Positions 7,015 through 16,383 of a DNA stretch of 64,000 bases are shown here, one piece after another. Position numbers and translations under genes: made by a program. The notes beneath the pieces are model-generated. The model had not been told where the DNA came from. It saw only the letters and a list, made by a program, of their open reading frames with translations, and made no database searches. Numbering within the stretch: the first letter of the stretch is position 1; every line of letters starts with the position of its first letter. This stretch comes from Natronosporangium hydrolyticum (GTDB lineage: Bacteria; Actinomycetota; Actinomycetes; Mycobacteriales; Micromonosporaceae): positions 1,426,001 through 1,490,000 of the forward strand of contig NZ_CP070499.1 of the NCBI RefSeq assembly GCF_016925615.1, written 5' to 3'.

Positions 7015-9044
7015 GCGGATTGTTGGCGGTCGAGGACCTGTCGGTGCTGATCCATCGGCCGGGGCGGCAGGTGGCTGCGCTCAGCGGGGTGTCGTTTACC
7101 GTCGCGCCCGGCGAGGTGGTCGGGCTGGTCGGGGAGAGCGGCGGCGGCAAGAGCATGGTCGCGCGGGCAGTGGTAGGCCTGCTCCCGGACGGGGCTGCCG
7201 CCAGCGGCCGGGTCGACTTCGATGGTGCGGACGTGCTCCGGATGGATCCGGCGGCGCTGCGGGCGCATCGGGGGCGCGGGGCGGCGTTGTGTTTCCAGCA
7301 GCCGTCGGCCGCGTTGAGTCCTACCCGGACCGCCGGCCGGCAGCTGATCGACCGGCTCGTCACCCACCAGGAGATGTCCGCGCGGGCGGCGCGCGGTGCG
7401 GCCCAGGAACTCTTCGCGGCGGTGGGTATCCGCAATCCGGCCCGGCGGCTCGACGCGTACCCGCATGAGCTGTCCGGCGGGATGGCGCAACGGGTGATGA
7501 TTTCGCTGGCTACTGGTTGCGCACCCGGGTTGCTGATCGCCGATGAGCCGACTACCGGGCTTGACGTCACGTTGGCGAAGGAGATCCTGCGCCAGTTCCG
7601 GACCGCCGCCGACATCGAGCACCGTGGCGTGTTGCTGATCTCCCACGATCTCGCCTCGGTCGCGCAGGTGTGTGACCGGGTGGTGGTGCTCTACGCCGGC
7701 ACGGTGGTGGAGAGCGGGCCGGCCGGGCAGGTGCTGCATGACCCGGCCCATCCGTACACCCGAGCGCTGCTGGCTTCGGTGCCGGACTTGGCGGGCGGGC
7801 CGGTGGTGGCGACCGCCGGTGGGATGCCGTTGCTGCAGGCGCCCCCGGCTGCGTGCCCGTTCGCCCCCCGCTGCGACCACGCCGACGAGCAGTGCACCGC
7901 GAGCCGGCCGGAGCTGGCCGAGCAAGGGCCGGGCTGGCGCGCCGCCTGCTTCCATCCGCAGCACGGTCCGGTGCGGGAGCGCCCCGCCACCAATGACTCC
8001 ACTCTGGCCGAGCCGGTCCGGACGCGTCCCCCGGCCGGCTCGGCCACCCCCCGGGAGGCGCCGCCGGTGGTGCTCGACGTGGCCGACGCCCATGTGGTCT
8101 ACCGCAGCCGGTTCGGCGGCGGCGGTCACCACGCGCTCCGGGGTATCAGCCTGCGGGTGCACGCCGGCGAGACCGTCGGCGTCGTCGGCGAGAGCGGTTG
8201 CGGCAAGAGCACGCTCGCCAAGCTGATGCTCGGGCTGGTCCGGCCCAGCCGGGGCCGGGTCACCGTCGGCGGGGACGACCTGGCCGGGCTGCGGGGGCGG
8301 CGGCTGCGGGAGCTGCGGGCCCGGGCACAGCTGGTCTTTCAGGACCCGGTGGGCTCGCTGAGCCCTCGCCGGACGGTGGCGGATGCGGTCGCCGAACCGT
8401 TGCGGGCGCAGGGCGTGCCCGCGCGGCAGCGCGCCGAGCGGGTCGCCGAGGCGATCGACCGGACCGGCCTGGACTCGACGATTCTGCCTCGCCGGCCGCA
8501 TGAGCTCTCCGGTGGTCAAGCGCAGCGGGTGGGCATCGCCCGGGCGCTGGTGGCCAGCCCGGAGCTGGTGGTCTTCGACGAGCCCACCTCGGCGCTCGAT
8601 GTCACCGTGCAGGCACAGATTCTGCGGCTGATCGGCGAAGTGACCGGTGACCGGTCTCGCGGGTCGGTCTTCATCTCCCACGACCTGGCCACGGTCCGGG
8701 GGTTCTGTGATCGGGTAGTGGTGCTCTACCTCGGACAGGTGGTGGAGGAAGGGCCGGTGGCCGAGGTTTTCAGCAACCCCCGCCACCCGTACACCCGGGC
8801 GCTGCTCTCCAGCGTCCCCAGCCTGGGGGCCGGCTTCGCCGGGCCGAAGGTGGTGCTCACCAAGGATCTGGAGGAGAGCGACGCGGACCTGGTCGGGGGG
8901 GGCTGTCCGCTGGCCCCCCGGTGTCCGTTCGCGCTTGACCCTTGCCGGACCCAGCCCCAGGAGCTGGTGCCCTACGGCCAGAGCCGGGCCGCCTGTTGGC
9001 GGGTTCCGGAGTTGCCTGAGTTGTTGAAGGAGACCCGTGTCTAA
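7011..9044 (+). CDS. Fused double ABC ATPase, DppD-DppF type
   Basis: A 677-residue protein carrying two complete nucleotide-binding domains in one chain. The first has Walker A GESGGGKS (residues 41-48) and signature LSGGM; the second has Walker A GESGCGKS (393-400) and signature LSGGQ, with Walker B stretches LLIADEPT and LVVFDEPT. Each half ends in the cysteine-rich oligopeptide-transporter C-terminal element (CPFAPRCDHADEQC and CPLAPRCPFALDPC). In many organisms these halves are two genes, dppD and dppF; the fusion is common in actinobacteria. The start is the ATG at 7011, which overlaps the permease stop. It energises import by the permease pair and lies directly before hyuA. Confidence 0.95.
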   Translation: MSGLLAVEDLSVLIHRPGRQVAALSGVSFTVAPGEVVGLVGESGGGKSMVARAVVGLLPDGAAASGRVDFDGADVLRMDPAALRAHRGRGAALCFQQPSAALSPTRTAGRQLIDRLVTHQEMSARAARGAAQELFAAVGIRNPARRLDAYPHELSGGMAQRVMISLATGCAPGLLIADEPTTGLDVTLAKEILRQFRTAADIEHRGVLLISHDLASVAQVCDRVVVLYAGTVVESGPAGQVLHDPAHPYTRALLASVPDLAGGPVVATAGGMPLLQAPPAACPFAPRCDHADEQCTASRPELAEQGPGWRAACFHPQHGPVRERPATNDSTLAEPVRTRPPAGSATPREAPPVVLDVADAHVVYRSRFGGGGHHALRGISLRVHAGETVGVVGESGCGKSTLAKLMLGLVRPSRGRVTVGGDDLAGLRGRRLRELRARAQLVFQDPVGSLSPRRTVADAVAEPLRAQGVPARQRAERVAEAIDRTGLDSTILPRRPHELSGGQAQRVGIARALVASPELVVFDEPTSALDVTVQAQILRLIGEVTGDRSRGSVFISHDLATVRGFCDRVVVLYLGQVVEEGPVAEVFSNPRHPYTRALLSSVPSLGAGFAGPKVVLTKDLEESDADLVGGGCPLAPRCPFALDPCRTQPQELVPYGQSRAACWRVPELPELLKETRV

Positions 9045-11085
9045 CTCGAAGTTCCGGCTCGCCGTCGACATCGGCGGGACCTTCGTCGACGCCATGGCGT
9101 TCGATCCGCAGACCAGCACGCTGCGGTTCGAGAAGGCGCCCACCACGCCTTCGCGCCCGGCCGAGGGCGTGCTGGACGCGGTCGGCAAACTGGCCGTCGA
9201 TCTGGCCGATGTCGAACTGTTTATCCACGGCACCACGCTCGGGCTGAACGCGGTCCTGGAGCGGCGCGGGGACACCACCGGGATCATCACCAACGACGGG
9301 TTCCGGGATGTCTTTCTGATCGGTCGGGGTGATGTTCCCCCCGAGCACATGTACAACTTCCAGTTTCAGCGACCGCCGAGTCTGGTGCGGCGCCGGCACA
9401 CCGCGGGCGTCGTCGGCCGGCTCAACCACCGCGGTGAGGTGGTGACCGAGCTGGACCCGGCCAGTGTCCGGGCGGCCGCCCGCACGCTGGTGGAGGAGCA
9501 GGGGGTGCGGTCGATCGCCGTCTGCTTCCTGCATTCGTTCATCGACCCGAGCCACGAGCAGCGGGCGGCGCAGCTGATCCGGGAGGCGTACCCGGAGGTG
9601 AGCGTCTCGGTCTCTACCGACATCGTGCGCGAATACCGGGAGTACGAGCGGACCAGCACCACCGTCCTCGACGCGTACCTGCGGCCGATCTTCGAACGGT
9701 ACGTGGACGCGCTCGCCGCCGGCCTGGCCGAGCAGGGCTTCGACTCCCGGTTCTTGATCATGCGTTCCGGCGGGGGCGCGATGACCGCGGCGACCGCGCG
9801 GACCTCGCCGACCCACACCGTGCTCTCGGGGCCGGCCGGCGGGATCGCCGGCGCCGCCTACCTCGCGGAGCTGCTCGGCCGGGACGACCTGCTCACCTTC
9901 GATGTGGGCGGAACCTCGCTGGACACCTGTGTGATCGAACGGGGCACCGCGGTCGCCGCCTTCCAGTCCCATCTGGAGCAGTTCCCGTTGCTGATCCCGG
10001 CCTACGACATCCGCACCATCGGCGCCGGCGGCGGCTCGATCGCCTGGCTCGACCGTGGGCTGTTGAAGGTGGGGCCGCAGAGCGCGGGGGCCGAGCCGGG
10101 CCCGGTCTGCTACGGCCGCGGCGGCACCCAGGCCACCGTCACCGACGCCGCGGTGGTGCTCGGATACCTGGATCCGGACCGTTTCTTGAGCGGGCAGATG
10201 AGCCTCGACGCGGACGCGGCCCAGGATGCGATCACTCGCCAGGTGGCCGAACCACTCGGCCGGTCGCCGATCGAGGCGGCGGCCGGCATCTACGACGTGG
10301 CGCTGGCCCGGACCGTCGGCGCGGTTCGGCAGATCACTGTGGAGCGGGGCCACGACCCGCGGGAGTTCAGCCTGCTCGCCTACGGCGGCGCCGGGCCGCT
10401 GCTGGCGCCGTTGCTCGCTCGGGAGATGGGCATCCGGGAGGTGGTGGTGCCGCTGGCGCCGGGCGGCTTCTCGGCGTGGGGCATGCTCAGTGCGGACATC
10501 GTCGACGACTTCTCCCGAACCGTGATGGCGCCGCTGACCGAGGATGCGGTGCCGCGGTTGGCTGAGGTCTTCGCCGAGGTCGAGCAGCGCGCCGCGGAGT
10601 CGCTGCTGGCGCAGCAGGTGCCGGCGCAGCGGGCGGCGCTGGAACGGTCGCTGGAGCTGCGCTACCAGGGCCAGGAACACTCGATGGTGGTGCCGGTCGG
10701 CAGCGATCTCGACGCCGCCGCGATCCGCGGCAGCTTCGAGGAGCTACACCGGGCCCGGTACGGGCACACGATGGACAATCCGTTGCAGGTGCTGCACGTG
10801 CGGGTGCGGGCGGTGGGCCGTACCGACCGGCCCGAGTTGGCGAAGCACCCGGCGGGCGACGGCGACCCAGCGCGGGCGCTGCGCGGTCACCGCGACGCCT
10901 ACGACTTCGGGCGGCGAGCGGTCACCTCGTTCGCGGTCTACGACCGGGGCCGGCTGGCCCCTGGTGACCGGTTCGCCGGGCCGGCGCTGGTCGACGAGGG
11001 CACGGCCACCACCGTGGTGGTCAGCGGACAGCAGGTTGCGGTGGATGGCTACGGCCATCTCCTGATCGGGGAGGAGAACCAGTGA
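9037..11085 (+). CDS. hyuA: Hydantoinase/oxoprolinase subunit A (HyuA family)
   Basis: A 682-residue protein of the ATP-dependent N-methylhydantoinase / 5-oxoprolinase / acetone-acetophenone carboxylase family, large subunit. The actin-like ATPase motifs are visible: DIGGTFVDAM at residues 9-18, HGTTLGLNAVLERRG, and DVGGTSLDTC near residue 290, followed by GAGGGSIAWLD and the C-terminal hydantoinase domain (LLAYGGAGPLLAPLLA). HyuA activates a cyclic amide or ketone using ATP and works with HyuB, encoded next with a four-base overlap. The GTG start overlaps the end of the ATPase gene by eight bases. Exact substrate cannot be read from sequence: candidates are hydantoins, 5-oxoproline-like lactams or aryl ketones. 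Confidence 0.93.
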   Translation: MSNSKFRLAVDIGGTFVDAMAFDPQTSTLRFEKAPTTPSRPAEGVLDAVGKLAVDLADVELFIHGTTLGLNAVLERRGDTTGIITNDGFRDVFLIGRGDVPPEHMYNFQFQRPPSLVRRRHTAGVVGRLNHRGEVVTELDPASVRAAARTLVEEQGVRSIAVCFLHSFIDPSHEQRAAQLIREAYPEVSVSVSTDIVREYREYERTSTTVLDAYLRPIFERYVDALAAGLAEQGFDSRFLIMRSGGGAMTAATARTSPTHTVLSGPAGGIAGAAYLAELLGRDDLLTFDVGGTSLDTCVIERGTAVAAFQSHLEQFPLLIPAYDIRTIGAGGGSIAWLDRGLLKVGPQSAGAEPGPVCYGRGGTQATVTDAAVVLGYLDPDRFLSGQMSLDADAAQDAITRQVAEPLGRSPIEAAAGIYDVALARTVGAVRQITVERGHDPREFSLLAYGGAGPLLAPLLAREMGIREVVVPLAPGGFSAWGMLSADIVDDFSRTVMAPLTEDAVPRLAEVFAEVEQRAAESLLAQQVPAQRAALERSLELRYQGQEHSMVVPVGSDLDAAAIRGSFEELHRARYGHTMDNPLQVLHVRVRAVGRTDRPELAKHPAGDGDPARALRGHRDAYDFGRRAVTSFAVYDRGRLAPGDRFAGPALVDEGTATTVVVSGQQVAVDGYGHLLIGEENQ

Positions 11086-12764
11086 CGACCCTGGATGGTG
11101 CGACCGCCGAAGTGGTGCGGAGCTACCTGTTGTCGGCGGCCGAGGAGATGCGGGCGACCCTCATCCGCACCTCGTTCAACCCAGTCATCTACGAGGTCCA
11201 CGACTTCGGCATGTCGATGTACGACGCCCAGCTGCGGCTGATCGCCGAAGCCACCGGCTTGGGTATCTTTCTCGGGGCGAACGACTACTCGCTGCGGAAG
11301 GGAGTCGAGTACGTCGGCCGGGAGAATCTCTACCCGGGTGATGTGGTGCTGCTGAACTATCCTTACTGGAACGCTGCCCACTCGTACGACGCCACGCTGT
11401 TCGCGCCGGTGTTCCAACCCGATCCGGCTGACCCGGGCGGCGATGGTGAGCTGGTGGCGTTCCTATGCATTCGAGCACACTGGATGGACCTGGGCGCGAA
11501 GGACCCGGGCTACGTCCTCGACTCCACCGATGTCCACCAGGAGGGGCTACTCTTTCCGGGGACCAAGGTGGTGGAGCGGGGCGAGCCGGTGCGCGCGATC
11601 CACGAGCTGATCCGGTTCAACTCGCGGATGCCGGGGGAGACCCTCGGCGATCTGCACGCCCAGATCGCGGCGCTGCGCACCGGCGAGCGGCGGTTCCTGG
11701 AGATCCTGGGCAAGTTCGGCAAGCCGGCCGTGGCGTCGGCGATCGAGTGGATGATCGCCGACGGGAAGGCCCGGACCTCGGCGGCGTTGGCGACGCTGCC
11801 GCAGGGTAGCTGGACCGCCGTCGACTGGCTCGACGACGACGGGGTCGGCGACGAGCCGGTGCGGATGCAGGCCACCGTCACCATCGCCGACGGCACCTTC
11901 ACCGTCGACTTCGCCGGCTCCTCGGCGGCGGTGCGGGGGCCGGTCAACATGCCCTTCGGTGCCACCGAGGCGATCTGCAAAGTGGTGTTGAAGTCGCTCA
12001 CCTCACGGGACCAGCCCTCCAACGAGGGGACCACGGCACCGTTGCGGGTCCGCGCCGAGCCGAGCACGCTGTTCCACGCGGTCTACCCGCAGCCGACCTT
12101 CACGCTGTGGACCGGCAACGTCGCACTGGAGCTGATCTACAAGGCGTTGGCCCAGGGCATGGCCGAGCAGCTGCCGGCGAGCTCGGGCGGCGATCTGCCC
12201 GGTTTCATGATGGTCGGGGTACACCCCGACACCGGGCAGCTCTTCGCCGTCAGCAACAACGAACCGGTCGGCTGGGGCGGTGCCCCGGAACACGACGGGG
12301 CGAACGCCACCAGCCACGTCGCCGCCTGTACCGGCCGGGCCACCCCGGTCGAGGTGATGGAGGCGCGGACCGGCATGTTCATCGAGCGGTGGGAGATCCG
12401 GACGGACTCCGGCGGGGCCGGCCAGTTCCGCGGCGGTGCCGGGCTCCGGCGCGATATCACGTTCGTCAGCCCGGGCGAGTTCCTCTCGGTGATCAAGAAG
12501 ACCCGGACCCGGCCCTGGGCGCTGCTCGGCGGCGAGGAGCCGGAGCCGAACCAGTTCGTTGTGCACCCGGGTACCGACCGGGAGGCGCGGGTCAGCACCA
12601 CCCGTACCCCGGTACAACCTGGTGACCGGGTCACCGTGCTCACCGCCGGGGGTGGTGGGCACGGTGACCCACGTCAACGCGACCCGGAGTCGGTACGCCG
12701 GGATGTCGCGGAGGGCTACGTGTCGGCCGAGGCCGCGCGGGAGATCTACGGAGTGGCGCCGTGA
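11082..12764 (+). CDS. hyuB: Hydantoinase/oxoprolinase subunit B (HyuB family)
   Basis: A 560-residue protein of the hydantoinase B/oxoprolinase family, the partner of HyuA. The N-terminus EVVRSYLLSAAEEMRATLIRTSFN with VIYEVHDFGMSMYDA is characteristic, as are PGDVVLLNYPYWNAAHSYDATLF and the C-terminal GGAGQFRGGAGLRRDI. The family's second-subunit length (about 500-600 residues) fits. The separate A and B subunits favour an N-methylhydantoinase or carboxylase-type enzyme over the single-chain eukaryotic 5-oxoprolinase. GTG start at 11082 overlaps the hyuA stop, and the stop overlaps the amidohydrolase start, so the three enzymes should be made together. Confidence 0.93.
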   Translation: MTTLDGATAEVVRSYLLSAAEEMRATLIRTSFNPVIYEVHDFGMSMYDAQLRLIAEATGLGIFLGANDYSLRKGVEYVGRENLYPGDVVLLNYPYWNAAHSYDATLFAPVFQPDPADPGGDGELVAFLCIRAHWMDLGAKDPGYVLDSTDVHQEGLLFPGTKVVERGEPVRAIHELIRFNSRMPGETLGDLHAQIAALRTGERRFLEILGKFGKPAVASAIEWMIADGKARTSAALATLPQGSWTAVDWLDDDGVGDEPVRMQATVTIADGTFTVDFAGSSAAVRGPVNMPFGATEAICKVVLKSLTSRDQPSNEGTTAPLRVRAEPSTLFHAVYPQPTFTLWTGNVALELIYKALAQGMAEQLPASSGGDLPGFMMVGVHPDTGQLFAVSNNEPVGWGGAPEHDGANATSHVAACTGRATPVEVMEARTGMFIERWEIRTDSGGAGQFRGGAGLRRDITFVSPGEFLSVIKKTRTRPWALLGGEEPEPNQFVVHPGTDREARVSTTRTPVQPGDRVTVLTAGGGGHGDPRQRDPESVRRDVAEGYVSAEAAREIYGVAP

Positions 12765-14020
12765 CCCGCCCCGGGAAGCCCGCGCCGGTGGTGCTCACCA
12801 ACTGCACTGTGATCGATGCCCGGGTGCTCGACGGGGTGGCGCCGCTGCCGCAGGCGGCGGTCTGGGTGACCGGTGGCCGGATCGCCGAGGTGGGACCGGC
12901 GGAGAAGGTCGTCGACCAGGCCCGCGCCGCCGGCGACGTGACCGAGGTGGACCTGGATGGCGCCTATCTGACCCCCGGCCTGGTCAACATGCACACCCAC
13001 CTGTCGCTGTCGCTGCCCGGCCGGCGGGGAGACGGGATCCGGGGGTTGAGTCCGCACGAGTTGGCGCTCTACATGGCCGACGGCGCCCGACGCACGCTCG
13101 CCGGCGGCGTCACCACCGTGCGCTGTGTCGCGGAGAAGGACCACGCCGACTTCGCGCTGCGGCGCGCGATCAAGACCGGCCGGGCGTACGGTCCGCGGAT
13201 CTTCACCGCCGGCCAGGCGCTGGTCTGTACCGGTGGCCACGGCCACGGCGGCGGCGAGACGCTGGAGTGCGACGGCCCCACCGGTTTCCGCCGGGGGGTC
13301 CGGACCCAGGTCCGGGCCGGCGCCGACCTGATCAAGGTGATGATCTCGGGTGGGATCGCCGGTGAGCATGAGCAGATCGACACTCGACAGCTCTTCCCGG
13401 ACGAGCTAGCCGCGGTCATCGAGACCGCCCACGCCTGGGGTCGGAAGGTCACCGCGCACGCCGGCCCAGCTTCGGTGATCGCCGACGCGGTGGCGCAAGG
13501 GCTGGACTGTGTCGAGCACGGGTATCAGCTCACCGACGAAATCGCCGAGCAGATGGCGGCGCGGGGCACGGCGTTGGTGCCGACGCTGCTAGTGACCCGG
13601 TGCAAGGAGTTCTTCGACGAGCTCGGGGTGCCAGAGTGGATGCAGTGCCGCTCACTCGGTGCCGGACCCCGGCATCTGGAGAGCTACCAGGCGGCGTTGC
13701 GGGCCGGGGTGGAGATTCTGCTCGGCAGCGACATGCCGCCGTTCTGGCCGTTCGAGGGCACCAACGCCACCGTTCGGGAACTGGAGTATCTCGCCGAAGC
13801 CGGCCTTCCCCCGGCGCGGGCGCTCTACGCGGGCACGCTCGGGCCGGTGCGGTGGCTGGCCGCGGAGGCGGATCTAGGCACAGTGGAATCCGGAAAGTAC
13901 GCGGATCTGATCGCGATGGACGGCGACCCGACCGCGGACACCGGCGCCTTCCGAGGCGTCCGGTGGGTCATGAAGGGTGGCCGGGTCGTCCGTGACGACC
14001 GGGCGGGATGGAGTATCTGA
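12761..14020 (+). CDS. Metal-dependent amidohydrolase (imidazolonepropionase/prolidase-like)
   Basis: A 419-residue enzyme of the amidohydrolase superfamily. The metal ligands are visible in order: HTH in NMHTHLSL near residue 78, a putative carbamylated Lys in LIKVMISGG, His in VTAHAG, His in CVEHGYQL and Asp in LGSDMPPF. The C-terminal composite beta domain ends in ADLIAMDGDPTAD. This layout is shared by hydrolases of cyclic amides, imidazolones and dipeptides. In this operon it could open or hydrolyse the product of the HyuAB step (inference). GTG start at 12761 overlaps the hyuB stop by four bases. Confidence 0.9.
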   Translation: MTRPGKPAPVVLTNCTVIDARVLDGVAPLPQAAVWVTGGRIAEVGPAEKVVDQARAAGDVTEVDLDGAYLTPGLVNMHTHLSLSLPGRRGDGIRGLSPHELALYMADGARRTLAGGVTTVRCVAEKDHADFALRRAIKTGRAYGPRIFTAGQALVCTGGHGHGGGETLECDGPTGFRRGVRTQVRAGADLIKVMISGGIAGEHEQIDTRQLFPDELAAVIETAHAWGRKVTAHAGPASVIADAVAQGLDCVEHGYQLTDEIAEQMAARGTALVPTLLVTRCKEFFDELGVPEWMQCRSLGAGPRHLESYQAALRAGVEILLGSDMPPFWPFEGTNATVRELEYLAEAGLPPARALYAGTLGPVRWLAAEADLGTVESGKYADLIAMDGDPTADTGAFRGVRWVMKGGRVVRDDRAGWSI

Positions 14021-15018
14021 TGCGACGACTAGTGGCCTACGAGCACGGTGAGCCGGAGCAGGTGCTCACCGTCGCCGACCTACCCGACGACCCGCCACCG
14101 GGCGCTGGCGAGGTGCAACTGGCGGTCCACGCGGTAGGGCTGAACTTCCTCGATGTCTCGTTGTGCCGGGGTAACTACCCGATGCTGCCCGATCCGCCCT
14201 ATACCCCGGGAGTGGAGGTCGCCGGCCGGGTGGTGGCCGCCGGTGCGGGGGCAACGGAGCTGCTGGGCGAGGAGGTCATCGCCTGCCCGACCCTGCCGCG
14301 TGGGGCGCTGGGGGAGACCGTGACCGTCGCCGCCGACCTGGTGGTACGCCGGCCCGCCGACGTGCCGGCGATCGAGGCCGCCGGGTTGCCGGTGATCTAT
14401 CAGACCGGCTGGTTCGCGCTGGAGCGCGCCTGGGTGGGCGCCGGCGACACGGTGCTGATCCACGCTGGTGCCGGCGGCGTCGGGATCGCCACCACCCAAC
14501 TCGCGGTGGCCCGGGGCGCGACCGTCTTCTGCACCGCCGGTGGTCCGGAGAAGGCCGCGGTCTGCCGTGCCCACGGCGCCGCCCTCGCCATCGACTATCA
14601 GCGGGAAGATTTCGTGGCCGCGGTGCAGGAGGCGACCGGTGGCCGGGGCGTCGACGTCGTCGTCGACCCGGTCGGCGGCGAAGTCTTTACCCGTTCGATC
14701 GAGTGCCTCGCCTTCGAGGGCCGGATGGTGCCGGTCGGCACCGCCGCCGCGCCGCCACCCAAGGTGGATCCGATGGAGCTGGTCGGGGCCAACCTGTCGC
14801 TCATCGGTGTGGCGTGGGGATCGGCCTACCCGTGGCACGCGCCGGCCGCGGTCGCCAAGGCGTACCAGGAGCTGTTCTCGTTGTACCGCAGTGGAGACAT
14901 CCGACCGCCGGTGTCGCGGGTGGTGCCGCTGGCGCAGACCCCGCAGGTGCTCGCCGACCTCGGCGCCCGGCGTACCACCGGCAAGCTGGTGGTCCAGGTA
15001 GGAGCGGACGATGGCTGA
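14020..15018 (+). CDS. MDR-family quinone oxidoreductase-like protein (NADPH:enone reductase type)
   Basis: A 332-residue medium-chain dehydrogenase/reductase without the catalytic-zinc ligands of alcohol dehydrogenases. It has a GroES-like N-terminal domain (GLNFLDVSLCRGNYP, PYTPGVEVAGRVVAAGAG) and a Rossmann domain (VLIHAGAGGVGIATTQLA), the NADPH:quinone oxidoreductase pattern. Such enzymes reduce quinones or conjugated ketones. I placed the start at the ATG at 14020, which overlaps the upstream TGA by one base; an ATG twelve bases earlier is also in frame. It shares an operon with the hydantoinase genes and probably acts on an intermediate of that pathway. Confidence 0.88.
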   Translation: MRRLVAYEHGEPEQVLTVADLPDDPPPGAGEVQLAVHAVGLNFLDVSLCRGNYPMLPDPPYTPGVEVAGRVVAAGAGATELLGEEVIACPTLPRGALGETVTVAADLVVRRPADVPAIEAAGLPVIYQTGWFALERAWVGAGDTVLIHAGAGGVGIATTQLAVARGATVFCTAGGPEKAAVCRAHGAALAIDYQREDFVAAVQEATGGRGVDVVVDPVGGEVFTRSIECLAFEGRMVPVGTAAAPPPKVDPMELVGANLSLIGVAWGSAYPWHAPAAVAKAYQELFSLYRSGDIRPPVSRVVPLAQTPQVLADLGARRTTGKLVVQVGADDG

Positions 15019-15337
15019 CGAAGCGGACGTGACTGAGGTGTACGACCTGCGGGTCACTGTGGACCGGATCGACGGCCGGTCGGCCTGCGGCATGGCGGTC
15101 GGCGACTGCTTTGAGCTGGTGGAGAGCGCGCACCTGCGCCTGCCCGACGGCAAACCGTTCTGCGTCTGGGCGCTCGCCGCGGTGCTGCCGTTTCTCGCCG
15201 CCAAACAGCGGGAGCTGCCGGCCGGCGACTGGCTGGCGCAGGATGCCCACTTCTGCTGCCCCGACCCGGAAGAAGGGTTGGTCATGAAGGTAGAGCGGAC
15301 CGGCCGGCGGCGGCTACCGACCTCGGAGCTCACATGA
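15011..15337 (+). CDS. TIGR04076 family small protein
   Basis: A 108-residue protein matching the TIGR04076 pattern: an N-terminal YDLRVTVDRIDGRSACGMAVGDCFEL stretch, a central CVWALAAVLPFLAAKQRELP helix region and a C-terminal CCPDPEEGLVMKVERT. Cysteines are conserved in position with family members, which suggests metal or redox chemistry, but no activity is established. Members are often found beside reductases and flavin-dependent enzymes. Here it overlaps the MDR gene by eight bases and the LLM gene by four, so a helper or electron-transfer role in that redox step is a reasonable guess. Confidence 0.8.
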   Translation: MADEADVTEVYDLRVTVDRIDGRSACGMAVGDCFELVESAHLRLPDGKPFCVWALAAVLPFLAAKQRELPAGDWLAQDAHFCCPDPEEGLVMKVERTGRRRLPTSELT

Positions 15338-16329
15338 GCGAGATCGGGCTGGGGGTGCAGAGCGACAAACGCCCCGGCGAGTACGCCGCCCTGGCCGCCC
15401 TGGCCGAAGGGTACGGCTTCGACGTGGTCAGTGTCTACGGCGACCTGATGTACCAGCCGCCGCTCGGGCCGCTGCTGGAGATGGCCGGTGCCACCGACCG
15501 GATCCGGCTCGGACCGGCCTGCCTGAACCCGTACTCGTTGGCGCCGTACGAGATCGCCGGCCAGATCGCCACCCTGGACGCGGTCTCGGGCGGCCGGGCG
15601 TACCTGGGTCTGGCCCGCGGCAGTTGGCTCGACGCGGTCGGTATCGACCAGGCGCGGCCGGTGACCCGGCTGGCTGAGGCGGTCGACGTGATTTACCGGC
15701 TGCTCGGCGGCGACACCACCGGTGTCGACGGTCGGGTGTTCCGGCTGGCCCCGGGCACCGCCCTGCGCTTCCCCATCCACCGACCCGATCCGCCGCTGCT
15801 GTTGGGTGCCTGGGGGCCGCGGGGGGCGGCGTTGGCGGGCCGGCTCGCCCAGGAGATCAAGGTGGGCGGTAGCGCCAACCCCGAGCTGGTGCCGGTGATC
15901 CGGGAGCGAATCCGACCGGGCGCGGAGCGGGCCGGCCGGAGCCTGGACGAGGTCGGCCTGGTCTTCGGCGCGGTAACCGTGGTGGATCTCGACGGTGATG
16001 CGGCCCGCGCCACCGCGCGTACCGAGGTGGCGATGTACCTCGCGGTGGTGGCGGAGCTGGACCCGACCGTGGCGCTGCCACCAGGGCTGCTGGCGCAGGT
16101 GCAACAGGCGCTGGCGGCCGGCGACGACGCGGCGGCCGGCGCGTTGATCCCGGACGATGTGCTGCACCGGTTTGCCTTCGCGGGCACCCCGGCGGAGGTG
16201 GCGGCGCACGCCCGGGCGCTCTTCGACGCCGGGGTCCGGCGGGTCGAGTTCGGAACCCCGCACGGGCTGACCGGCCCGCACGGGGTGGACCTGCTGGGGA
16301 CCCGGGTGCTGCCACTACTGCGGCCATGA
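15334..16329 (+). CDS. LLM-class F420/flavin-dependent oxidoreductase
   Basis: A 331-residue luciferase-like protein. It begins SEIGLGVQSDKRPGEYAALAALAEGYGFD and continues with ATDRIRLGPACLNPYSLAPYEIAGQIATLDAVSGGRAYLGLARGSW, the pattern of the F420-dependent N5,N10-methylenetetrahydromethanopterin reductase-like branch. The C-terminal FAGTPAEVAAHARALFDAGVRRVEFGTPHG is also typical. F420 use is more likely than FMN in an actinomycete but is not proved by sequence. The start overlaps the TIGR04076 stop. It ends the tightly overlapped part of the operon; a 54-base gap with strong secondary-structure potential follows. Confidence 0.88.
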   Translation: MSEIGLGVQSDKRPGEYAALAALAEGYGFDVVSVYGDLMYQPPLGPLLEMAGATDRIRLGPACLNPYSLAPYEIAGQIATLDAVSGGRAYLGLARGSWLDAVGIDQARPVTRLAEAVDVIYRLLGGDTTGVDGRVFRLAPGTALRFPIHRPDPPLLLGAWGPRGAALAGRLAQEIKVGGSANPELVPVIRERIRPGAERAGRSLDEVGLVFGAVTVVDLDGDAARATARTEVAMYLAVVAELDPTVALPPGLLAQVQQALAAGDDAAAGALIPDDVLHRFAFAGTPAEVAAHARALFDAGVRRVEFGTPHGLTGPHGVDLLGTRVLPLLRP

Positions 16330-16332
16330 CCA

Positions 16333-16371
16333 CCCGCCCCACCAAGCGGGGCGGGCGGGGCGGGGGCGGGG
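16333..16371 (+). promoter_or_regulatory. Hairpin followed by a G-quadruplex-type run
   Basis: An eight-base-pair stem (CCCGCCCC at 16333-16340 with GGGGCGGG at 16348-16355) overlaps a run of five G tracts separated by single cytosines (16348-16371). The stretch lies just upstream of the GGAGG ribosome site of the formamidase-like gene. There is no T run, so it is not a classical intrinsic terminator. The two structures are mutually exclusive and could tune expression of the last gene of the operon (inference). Confidence 0.5.
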
Positions 16372-16383
16372 CACGATCGGAGG

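Noticed and set aside
6486-9356. A 956-residue minus-strand open frame
   Set aside because: It mirrors the DppC, ATPase and hyuA genes in high-GC DNA; the translation has no recognisable domain, whereas the plus strand has complete Walker motifs.
14080-16281. A 733-residue minus-strand open frame
   Set aside because: Arg/Gly/His-rich shadow of the MDR, TIGR04076 and LLM genes, which have clear family motifs on the plus strand.
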